A stretch of DNA of 64,000 bases, taken from positions 20,194,327 through 20,258,326 of the forward strand of contig CM065313.1 of the NCBI GenBank assembly GCA_033032175.1, read 5' to 3'. The DNA is from Saturnia japonica (Eukaryota > Arthropoda > Insecta > Lepidoptera > Saturniidae). The notes beneath the pieces are model-generated. The model had not been told where the DNA came from. It saw nothing but the letters and a program-made list of their open reading frames with translations, and did no database searches. Below are positions 36,801 to 43,412 of this stretch, piece after piece (positions within the stretch are counted from its first letter, which is position 1; every line of letters begins with the position of its first letter). Both the position numbers and the translations under genes were made by a program.

Positions 36801-37477
36801 TAGTGTTTTTATAAAGCCAGAGGCGCATAGGGAGAGCAGCCTCCGCCTGCTGTAACTAATTGTAGGCATCGGACGAGCCAAAGCGGCTGAGGCGAGAATG
36901 GATGCCTGTGATTTGTTACGCAAGGGCATAGAGGCTACTCTTCCTGCAGCGCTGGAGATGTTGCAGTCTCAAAATAGATATAAAAATCCCTCTGAATCTG
37001 TCCCCCTATTTTTCGCTGATGAAGGGGGTTCTACTCCTTCCCTAGGGGACCCCTTCCCCTCCAAGGGGTCACCCCTCGTTTTTACACTTATTATTAGTTT
37101 TAACACATAAAAACGAGGAAAATTTCCTAAGAATCAAAAATTTAAAAAACTCGAAAAGGGTGGTGCTCCGCAACTTTTCCTTTTAAGGGGGGGGTAGTAG
37201 TCCTCCCCCACCCTCCCCGCCACTCTCCCGCCCTTCAATTCGACGGACGTCAATGGAAAGTCGTACCAAAAATAGCATAGATGATAATAATTTTCTTACC
37301 AGTGTAGTGTTATTAGCTCAAAATTAAAGCAAAGCTAACGATGTAACAACGAATGTGACACTACGCTGTTAACGTATTCTGAGGCATAACTTTGAATAAA
37401 TATTTGTTAATTGTTAACTCACCTAATACTGATATTGGACCCCAATGGCACAATCTTCGAAATGGTGAAGTGGCCAT
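27726..37477 (-). CDS. ZDHHC6: ZDHHC6-like ER palmitoyltransferase, complete, 8 exons, 380 aa
   Basis: DHHC-family protein S-acyltransferase, which transfers palmitate from acyl-CoA to cysteines of client proteins. Vertebrate ZDHHC6 acts in the ER on proteins such as calnexin. Exons, 5' to 3' on the minus strand: 37477-37423, 35153-34972, 34345-34261, 32652-32525, 31367-31197, 30369-30163, 29653-29466, 27852-27726. Domains: TM1 about 13-31, TM2 about 45-67, Cys-rich domain 90-132 with zinc ligands around C91/C94/H104/C105/C108/C111 and the active site DHHC at 116-119, TM3 about 132-157, TM4 about 173-206, then the SH3-like C-terminal region (about 288-372) specific to the ZDHHC6 subfamily, with HWLFGEK and RGWFPR. 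Human ZDHHC6 is 413 residues. This protein ends KPKPD rather than with a basic tail. All joins are in phase with GT-AG introns. Confidence 0.93.
27890..27962 (-). repeat. Dispersed GC-richer repeat, fragment
   Basis: The plus strand shows GTGCGCGTCCGTCCTATGT and GCGTTGGCGGGGGCGAG, matching the reverse complement of blocks in 28650-28860 and 46860-47040, and the forward blocks in 32790-32880. It lies 40 bp upstream of the exon 8 acceptor. Confidence 0.45.
28086..28415 (-). mobile_element. Helitron-like element, reverse orientation, ZDHHC6 intron 7
   Basis: It begins CTAG then CAACTCGCCCCGACTTCGCACG (in two parts: CAACTCGCCCC, GACTTCGCACGCG) and ends near TTTATTTTCTACTATGTATT, the reverse of a TC...ATAATAAAG 5' end. 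The interior has AAAATCCGTTCGGTAGTTTT and TTCAGACAGACACGG. Confidence 0.5.
28650..28860 (+). repeat. Dispersed repeat, same family as 46860-47040
   Basis: It shares, in order, ACATACTGTTCACTTTAGTG, TAATGTGTAG, GCGTGCTACCTCGTCCCCGC, and GCACGAACTTGTACGACTAT with 46860-47040. Shorter reverse copies are at 32790-32880 and 27890-27962. No frame or terminal motif identifies the class. Confidence 0.55.
28990..29190 (-). mobile_element. LINE C-terminal fragment plus 3' UTR
   Basis: The minus strand reads LPANVFPPSYDIGSFKRNVK then RYTCRPAKQR and a stop, followed by the 3' UTR with the CTGATGGTAAGCACAG motif (plus-strand reading). Same family as 7001-7170 and 21168-21350. Confidence 0.65.
29240..29400 (-). 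repeat. Dispersed repeat, family with 54355-54570
   Basis: It contains TGGAATTAAAATGGTACC and AGAATCATCTAAATCATTTC, the reverse complement of the 8375-8640/54355-54570 family. It lies 65 bp downstream of ZDHHC6 exon 7 in transcription order. Confidence 0.5.
29466..29653 (-). CDS. ZDHHC6: ZDHHC6 exon 7 (residues 277-338 and two bases of Arg339)
   Basis: The acceptor is TCTACCCGTCAG, and the upstream frame has stops, which fixes the boundary. The exon encodes MEQKIQKQEKRLRSR, a basic linker, then the SH3-like segment with YSGRWLPV, APCTDEMRLPLVPGDVIRV and TRQR. The donor is AG|GTACTT. The join YDLT-MEQ mirrors YSLT-IEQ of vertebrate ZDHHC6. Confidence 0.88.
30163..30369 (-). CDS. ZDHHC6: ZDHHC6 exon 6 (residues 208-276)
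   Basis: The acceptor is AATAAAATCACAG and the donor ACT|GTAAGT, phase 0 at both ends. It encodes the cytosolic segment IRGIVRNQTAIEDWIMEKA, VYPYDLGWKRNLKMVLYG and ISWPLKEGCKPYDLT. The family motifs (N-x-T-x-I-E-x-W-I-x-E-K, PYDLG, EGCxxYxLT) are all present. Confidence 0.93.
31197..31367 (-). CDS. ZDHHC6: ZDHHC6 exon 5 (residues 151-207, TM4)
   Basis: The acceptor is CTGTCACAG and the donor CAG|GTAAAT. The exon is 57 codons in phase 0: VLSICIYHAINRVWYI, a short lumenal loop, and the hydrophobic TM4 stretch from IIYLSLTTLL to VSALLFLQ. Confidence 0.93.
31368..32524 (-). other. ZDHHC6 intron 4
   Basis: 1.16 kb. It holds a GC-richer block near 31970-32130 with CCCAAGCCCGGTAAAGCCGT, a motif that recurs at 12087-12115 in tubulin intron 2, so probably part of another dispersed repeat. 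No exon seen. Confidence 0.5.
32525..32652 (-). CDS. ZDHHC6: ZDHHC6 exon 4 (end of Cys108 to Val150, catalytic DHHC)
   Basis: The acceptor is TTTTACATCAG. Two bases complete Cys108. The exon encodes GYCVKKMDHHCPWINCCVG, HANHCYFTMFLTCAVLGCF and HASV. DHHC at 116-119 is intact with catalytic Cys119, followed by the PWINCCVGHANH zinc-binding segment and the start of TM3. The donor is GTA|GTGAGT. Confidence 0.94.
32653..34260 (-). other. ZDHHC6 intron 3
   Basis: 1.6 kb, AT-rich. Near the exon 4 side, 32790-32880 (plus strand GTGCGCGACCGTTCTATGTG, CGTTGGCGGGGACGAGGTAG) is a reverse copy of the 28650-28860 repeat. 33600-34000 has a TACTATA-rich stretch with ATAGTTGGCAA twice. No exon seen. Confidence 0.5.
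34261..34345 (-). CDS. ZDHHC6: ZDHHC6 exon 3 (residues 80-107 and first base of Cys108)
   Basis: The acceptor is TTTGTATTTTAG and the donor T|GTAAGT. The exon encodes DKEEDTQFLQYCSVCNGYK then APRAHHCRK. It carries the first zinc ligands of the Cys-rich domain (C91, C94, H104, C105). Confidence 0.93.
34972..35153 (-). CDS. ZDHHC6: ZDHHC6 exon 2 (Gly19 completion to Pro79, TM1 end and TM2)
   Basis: The acceptor is AATATTTCCAG and the donor CCA|GTAGGT. The exon encodes IIKLITWAMVHVLGM, a lumenal WWPPHETVGG loop, TM2 (ALHAMLFLGLAASTLYYFL), and GPGFVPSGWKP, the conserved GPGxVPxGW motif before the Cys-rich domain. Confidence 0.94.
36333..36600 (+). CDS. Candidate small transcript unit antisense in ZDHHC6 intron 1
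   Basis: Unrecognised. An arthropod initiator match TCAGTT at 36333-36338 is followed by ATG at 36388 in the context ACCACCATGG, and a 70-codon frame ending TAA at 36598-36600. The predicted peptide contains an imperfect internal duplication, VYVLDSDKSLV and VQVLDSSEPLV, about 20 residues apart, and a basic C-terminus. A second open frame follows at 36898-37110. It could be the start of a retroelement gag, a de novo gene, or chance. I cannot assign a function. Confidence 0.25.
36898..37110 (+). CDS. Candidate second open frame, same intron
   Basis: 70 codons starting MDACDLLRKGIEATLPAAL, then a stretch rich in Pro, Ser and Gly. The DNA at 37044-37077 forms a GGGG/CCCC hairpin (AGGGGACCCCTT with AAGGGGTCACCCCT). 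No recognised domain. It might be the remnant of a gag-like frame together with 36388-36600. The weak AT-rich gap between the two argues against one simple gene. Confidence 0.15.
   Translation: MDACDLLRKGIEATLPAALEMLQSQNRYKNPSESVPLFFADEGGSTPSLGDPFPSKGSPLVFTLIISFNT
37423..37477 (-). CDS. ZDHHC6: ZDHHC6 exon 1 (start codon, residues 1-18 and first base of Gly19)
   Basis: ATG at 37477-37475 opens MATSPFRRLCHWGPISVL and the exon ends G|GTGAGT. The RLCHWGPI motif matches the vertebrate N-terminus, which fixes the start region. The context before the ATG is ATAAAATGG. Confidence 0.92.
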
Positions 37478-37623
37478 TTTATAGGTTAAATGTATACTAG
37501 TTTCACTAAAATGTTTAATAAATAGTGTAAATTACGCTTATACAATAGCATCGCTCTTAAAATCAAAAACTCGTAGCATTAACTACAAATAAAAATAAAC
37601 GTAAAAAATTGTTCGGCATTTAT

Positions 37624-37630
37624 GACTGAC
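37624..37630 (-). promoter_or_regulatory. ZDHHC6: Possible ZDHHC6 initiator
   Basis: The minus strand reads GTCAGTC with the A at 37627, a good arthropod initiator, 150 bp upstream of the ATG and 29 bp inside the edge of the hAT insertion at 37656. No DPE at +28. Inferred from sequence only. Confidence 0.3.
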
Positions 37631-37655
37631 ATTTTATTGACTTTTGAGTTTTGAC

Positions 37656-39426
37656 TAGGGATGCAACGGTATATTATGAGTAAATACGAATACATATATA
37701 ATACTTAACTATCGAAACCATGTTCTATTGAAATCAATACTTTGTAACCGAGTACCATATAAGTATCGATGAAAATTACTCGCTCGTACCAGTATAATTT
37801 TCAATTCTTTTTCTGTTAGGCTATGACACCTTTGCACACATTCACAAATGATTTGACGTTTAACAATCAATGTTTGATTGAAAAAATTCACCTATCTATC
37901 ATTTTTATAGTATTGTATGAGAAGTCATGACGTCATATCACGTTTAAACAATGACATAATAATTGAACCTATTAGAAGAATGGTAATATATCAAATCACT
38001 TAACTAAAGCTATAGAAATAGGCACAAAAGATTTATGTCGCGTGCACATTTGTGCTTTATAAAAGGTTGTTTTTAAATACCAGCGCAACGGTCACTGCTT
38101 TAGGAAACCATATAGGAAATTAATTGTTTTTGAAGAGCACGTCCTAATCAGATTTCTTCAAAAAAGTACAATTATGTAAAAACTGTTGCTTTTACTTGTC
38201 TTTAATATTTAGAAGAAAAAAAACGATAAGAGTAGGTAAGTATCGTGCTTTTAACTGATTCTAAGAAGATTCCAATACAGCCGTGGCATCGAGTACAAGA
38301 GTGGTATCTTTCTTTAGGTTACAGTTGGCAGATTAAGGGGGTGGTTTTAAAAGCTTCGAAAGAAATTTAGGAAGAAAAATATATAGGAGCATCTATTTAC
38401 TGGGGGTGAAAAAAGCTGGGAGAATTAGGGCTTTTTGTTAAAGAAAGTATGTGGTAACAGAAAATATTTTAAACGAGTAGGCTATGTGGTATCAAACCAT
38501 AATGTTATCTTGGTGGACGTGGCTTGAGTTGTTGTGATCTACTATTTTTAAGCTAACATTTTACAAACAAATTTCTATAGTGGTAACCTTTGCTAAATCA
38601 AATGATGTTGCATAAATAATTGTAAAATATAGTTATACTTTTAACACATATTATAGAAGACGACATCTGTTTACCTGCTTGTCTGCCTGTTATTGCGCTT
38701 CGGCTTGTATTCTAGAACCACTTAGCCAAAAATAACAATGGATTCGTAATTGCTATTTGAAGCAAATAGCCTTTCTTAAATTAAAGTTATTCGAATTTGT
38801 TACTCTCTATACTAAAGATAAATCTCTAAAGATTCTCTAATCTTTCGGCAAAATTATGTTACTTTGTCGTAAATCGTAACCATGATAAACTGACTCAAAA
38901 CACTGAAAATAAATGCTTCTGCCCTTAATTCAGCAAACTAAACTGTTGCCCGAGTGTAAGTAATAATAATTTGGAGGTCTCATAAAGTATAATTACGAAT
39001 CTCTCGGAACCTTATTAGATCCACGTTTTAAAATGTATGTGTCAAGCAAAAACTATTTTTTTTGGTAAAAGAAGATGTATCTTCTACCGCCTAGTGGATC
39101 CAAAAAAGCAGGTCTGACAATCATGGCTTCTAGAAATTATTAAATAACATGAATTTTTTTTGGGAAAAGTAGACTATTCACTGATAAATCAGACTGCTTC
39201 GCTTAAATTTTGAATTGAAACATAAAAGTAATGAAAGTAGAGTTGGTTTTTCTAGTATTAAACTCTTAGAAAAAAAATTACATGAAAAACTATCGCTACG
39301 AATAAGTATCAATACTCTTTCATGGCTACTGAGTGGGTATTAAAAATTCCTTCCAATACATATAATGTAACAGTAATTGTTTTTATCTCTACAGTATTCA
39401 TACCTGACTGGTATCGTTCATCCCTA
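37656..39426 (+). mobile_element. hAT element relic with perfect 8-bp target duplication
   Basis: The left end TAGGGATGCAACGGTA is inverted at the right end as TATCGTTCATCCCTA. Both sides carry the identical octamer GTTTTGAC (37648-37655 and 39427-39434). It is 1771 bp, carrying decayed coding sequence, including the hAT transposase motif LLDPRFK (next entry). The octamer and motif together make a hAT assignment secure. The perfect target duplication beside a degraded coding region suggests insertion of an already defective copy or moderate age. Confidence 0.88.
38984..39068 (+). pseudogene. hAT transposase fragment
   Basis: The plus frame reads KYNYESLGTLLDPRFKMYV then SSKNYFFW and a stop. 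(S)xxTLLDPRFK is the conserved block between the catalytic residues and the C-terminal dimerisation region of hAT transposases. Flanking sequence shows further short open stretches but no continuous frame. Confidence 0.7.
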
Positions 39427-39434
39427 GTTTTGAC

Positions 39435-41810
39435 TTTTGAGTTGTGCCAGGATCTCCACTTTCAAAATTTTCCCATGGGAGCTACAAACATTTCCCCAAA
39501 ATAATAAGACTTCAGAAAATTTTCCCCAATAAACTTAATCATGCCTATTCCTTTAAATTTTTATTTATTTCTAGTATAGGTAGTTTAAATACTTAGGGAT
39601 ATGTGTATAGAACCATAAAATTATCATCGTACATGTAGGTTCTTACACAATGAACACAATTAACTGTTCTCAAAAAGAATTTTATTTTATAATATCATAA
39701 ACAATGTCTGCCATTATGACATACACATTTTTTACCAAAAAAAATTATAGAGGGCCTTTGTTTGGAATACATTCAAAATCCTACAGTACATATGCAATTT
39801 TTTTATTTTATTTATAAATAATTTCCTTTATGTTCAGAACAAAAACACAAAAAAAAAATTGTTCTATGGGAGACACATTTGCTTTCTTTGTGCATTCCTG
39901 TCTGTTCTATTGATTTACTATCAGAAGATATAGTATGTTTATAAATATCAGAGTTAATAAGCAGCTTAGTAAGTAACAAAAGTATAACTACGGCGGCATA
40001 ATTTATAAAGTATATACCAAATATAAAATACAAATTTTCTCTTCCATAAAAATTAAAGAAACGCATGCACACACACACAAACATGCGTACCACTTCTGTT
40101 TTTATCCGACTACGAAAAAAGAGGGTTATAGTAAGACAACTCGTCCCTAGTACTTCCAGACGCCGTGATATACGTCTCCCGTCTAGGTACTATGATTACT
40201 CTATGTAGGTTGTATATGCATCGGTTGTTGTTAGTTCTATTCTTGAATTTGACGGAGAATAAAAAAGAAGAGCTAGCTAGTGCGTCGTTTGATGTCTTTT
40301 AAAATGACTGTCGTGTTTTCTGAATATTTTATACAATAGCCTAACTTACGAATGTGTAATACATTGTGGTGGTTGAATAAACGTTTCAACTATCTGCCGA
40401 CTATATTATTTATAAGACTGAGCTAGCTTGGCGAAAGGGTTATATTTTTCGGGCGTATGTATGTATGTCTATTTCTTTAGCACGCTCTGCGGCCTTAATG
40501 GCTTAATGGGTTTTAACATACAAGGTGTTAGATTCTTCTTAATTGTAGGAATGACTTAAGCAGAGATTGTTATCGTAAATTCGGAATAATCGTACTTCGC
40601 ATCATAATTTTGAGTTTTAGAAACATGAATGCTCTCTCTTTCATAACTATTGGTGATTACATAATGCTTGCTTATTAAAACGTTGCAGTAATGCCAGCCG
40701 ACTATTGCCATTGTTAACAATAATAAAGGATAATGGAGAATAAAATAATAGTGTCTTCAATAATTTGTAATACATTGCGTGGGAATAATGCATTACATTA
40801 TTCGTTGTAATAATCACCATCTCTGAACTAGGAGCGCTTAAAGAACAGAAATTGAAAGAGAAAGAGAATCAAGGTGCTAAAATTTTCCCATAATTTTCGT
40901 TTCCTTAAAAATTACTCTTTGACATTATTTTTGCCCAGAGGGGAAAAATCAGCCCAATCTGGAGATACTGGAGTTCATAGATAACTGGAATTGACCACTT
41001 TATTGACATTGTGGCTTTATACGTTAAATGTGATGTACGAATTTTTGGCGGGATCTTCAAGTGACATGTTCTGGTTATTATTTTTAATTTATTAACTTAG
41101 TCTTTATAACCCTATAATATGTAATATTGGTGGCATTTTGCGTGATATAGGTAGTTTGATTGTTGTCTGTAAGTGAAGTGGATTATAAATATAAAGCGGA
41201 AAGCATGCATTTTAAGATCTCACAAAAACTCCCTAGATCGTTCTAACAAGGCAGCCATCATCTTGTTAGAAGCCACTTTGTTTATGGAAAATTTTATGAA
41301 GGCTTAAAAAGTACTTTTGCAGCGCCAAAACAAGAAGAAGTGCAGTCACTAAAAAAATGGCCAAAGTTCCGAACTCCTTCAAAATTCCAAAATTATTAAC
41401 ATAATCGTTTGATCAAAAAATTTATAGTTTAAAAAGAGGTAAACGATAATTAATTAGACTTAAAAATATCTTTGAAGTATATGTTTCATTTACAATTCCG
41501 GTGAACTTTTTTAAGGAAGAGCATTTTTTGTCTTAATTTTCTTTTAACTTAATATAGTAAATGTATGTTTAAATTCTTATAGTTTAAATTCTTATAGTTT
41601 ACTTATTATATTACCTTCTTACCCATACCTTGCAGAAGTAGTGTTACCTGATCTCTCAAATTAATTAACATTTGAAAAAATATTGATGTATTCGATATTT
41701 TTATCAAAATATAAATTGTTTTTAATACTCATTTACTCAAGATATTTAAAATTATTATATTGTTGTAGCATAGAAGTTGTAAGTAAATATTATATTCTAA
41801 TCACTAGGAT
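39435..41810. other. Intergenic DNA between ZDHHC6 and moesin
   Basis: AT-rich. Recognisable pieces are a dispersed-repeat tail at 40438-40550 (GGTTATATTTTTCGGGCG, CTTTAGCACGCTCTGCGG), a CA-rich run near 40068-40080, and a perfect 10-bp hairpin TTCTAACAAG/CTTGTTAGAA at 41241-41271. A 93-codon minus-strand frame at 39812-40093 has a hydrophobic stretch but no recognised features or splice support. I do not call it a gene. Confidence 0.6.
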
Positions 41811-41816
41811 AGTATT

Positions 41817-42096
41817 GTGGCGACATCTACATAGCGATATCTATCGAGCCACATAAGACACATCCTACTGTCCTACATTGCGCTATAGAAATTAACTCAA
41901 TCGTTGAGTATGTATAGAAGAACGCGACTACAACCGTTGGGCAGCTGCCCGCCAGACATAACACCCGTCTGGTCGGAGGATCCTCCCTTTGCAATAGTTC
42001 TTCCACACTGGATTGAGTTAATTTCTATAGCGCAATGTAGGATAGTAGGATGTATCTTATGTGGCTCGATAGATGTCGCTATGTAGATGTCGCCAC
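41817..42096. mobile_element. 280-bp foldback element with long near-perfect arms
   Basis: The left arm 41817-41902 (GTGGCGACATCTACATAGCG...) and right arm 42011-42096 (...GTCGCCAC) are inverted copies of about 86 bp with only four or so mismatches, around a 108-bp centre. AGTATT stands directly outside both ends (41811-41816 and 42097-42102), a probable 6-bp target duplication. It has no coding capacity, so it is a MITE. High arm identity implies recent insertion. Confidence 0.8.
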
Positions 42097-42393
42097 AGTA
42101 TTAATACAATTAAAGTTATAAATTTTTGTAATTATTACCATAACGATGCTAATTTTATTATAGAAATATCAGTATAAGTTGGCGGTGGAAATTTAAGGAA
42201 TATAAGCGGCCACCTTGCATTTTTACAGCCAATAGATTAGAATATTATAAATTTAACTAAATATCCTTGTGTATTAATTTCTTACCGAAATTAATTCAAT
42301 TTTGGAGTCACTCATAGCTGTAAGGTCTGAATAGTAAATAATTAAGACAGCTGTGCACAGCTCATTACTGCGCCAACATGAACTGGTGTCATT

Positions 42394-42736
42394 TAGCGGT
42401 GGGCGATTATGACTTAAACTAATGTAATCATTCGATTAAAAAACAATTGGAGAGATGCTAGAGGTTATTAATGTTACTAATTTGATGGGATTACTAATTA
42501 TTCGACTGAACGACCGTTTTTTAGCTAATTGGTATATTGTTTTTGTAAAGAACTTTGTTTACACATGATTGACCTTTTTTTTCTTCTCACTCAACATTTT
42601 AGTTAAGTACATATCTTAATTTCAGTCATCATTCATAATCGCCCACCTCTGAGACTGTGCTCGTAAATCGATTATGAATGAATTGTATCTATGAAATAAT
42701 TTGAATATGTACATCGGTCATAATCCCCCATCTCTA
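42394..42736. mobile_element. hAT-type MITE upstream of the moesin promoter
   Basis: The ends are TAGCGGTGGGCGATTATGAC and the inverted GTCATAATCCCCCATCTCTA. Flanks GTGTCATT (42386-42393) and GTGCCACT (42737-42744) match at six of eight positions, a decayed 8-bp duplication. A second right-end-like sequence (CATAATCGCCCACCTCTGA) lies inside at 42633-42651, so the right end is duplicated or nested. 343 bp, non-coding. Confidence 0.65.
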
Positions 42737-42955
42737 GTGCCACTGTACTGAGTTTATAAAAAAAAAACTAATATTAGTAGATATTAATATTCGGTTTATT
42801 TAAAGAATTTGATTATACACAACTGTTCAATAGTAGAATCTATTAGTCGTAGAAAATTATACAAAATTATCTTCCGTTTCCTTATAAATTTTAGTACAAT
42901 TGTTTGTAGTTATAATGTTTTACTCTGGCAATGTCGACTACCACGTCACGCAGGC

Positions 42956-43065
42956 AGTTGTCATATCGCGATATTTTCGTGTTTCGTGACTGTAGGGTGT
43001 GTGCATTCTTTATGTGTGTTGTGCTACTTATGTGGATAATTAGGTGATATTCTTCTTTTTACCGG
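42956..43065 (+). other. Moe: Moesin non-coding 5' exon (first promoter)
   Basis: A strong donor CCGG|GTAAGT at 43066 ends a locally GC-richer stretch with CCACGTCACG just upstream. The nearest initiator-like sequence is GCAGTTG, with A at 42956. The next exon's acceptor (ATTTTCAG at 43378) follows 313 bp later. The 5' limit is inferred. No DPE at +28. Confidence 0.45.
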
Positions 43066-43378
43066 GTAAGTAACAAATTAAATAAAAAAATTATTATATT
43101 TAACGAAATCTATTTTAGTTTTTAACATAATTTTATCTGTATAAGTAGTGGTCGGGCACGGTTTTAGACTGGCCGGTGGCGACAAATTAATGTCATCGTT
43201 GTAATATAACTATTTTATGGGAAAACATAAAATACATGGCTAAGTAAGAAGTATTGCTAACATTTCCTGTGTATTTTAGTATATGTTTAGTTACAATCAT
43301 TGAGTTTAAATGAAGTTTTAATATTTCAAGTCACAGCATTACAAAAATTTGCTTTCATATACATTTTCTTATTTTCAG

Positions 43379-43412
43379 ATTGTGATCCTCAATCGCCAAC
43401 ATGCCGAAATCG
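43379..43412 (+). CDS. Moe: Moesin first coding exon A (MPKS, coding from 43401)
   Basis: The acceptor is TTATTTTCAG, then 22 nt of 5' UTR, ATG at 43401 in context CCAACATGCC, four codons MPKS and donor TCG|GTGAGT, phase 0. MPKS joined to MNVRVTT resembles moesin N-termini in which a short variable start precedes [13 protein letters not shown]. Confidence 0.85.

Larger units (their letters stand above)
35154..37422 (-). other. ZDHHC6 intron 1
   Basis: 2.27 kb, with two parts of unusual character for this region: a GC-richer block at 35450-35860 and another at 36760-37260, containing plus-strand open frames (listed) and homopurine/homopyrimidine runs near 37180-37220. The acceptor side is plain AT-rich DNA. 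This looks like an insertion, but I found no clean boundaries. Confidence 0.5.

Noticed and set aside
39812..40093. 93-codon minus-strand frame with a hydrophobic stretch and AATAAA after the stop
   Set aside because: AT-rich region, low-complexity start, no recognised family and no splice context. The AATAAA is expected by chance here.
42809..43039. 76-codon frame across the moesin first non-coding exon
   Set aside because: No protein features. The region reads as promoter and 5' UTR with a strong donor at 43066.
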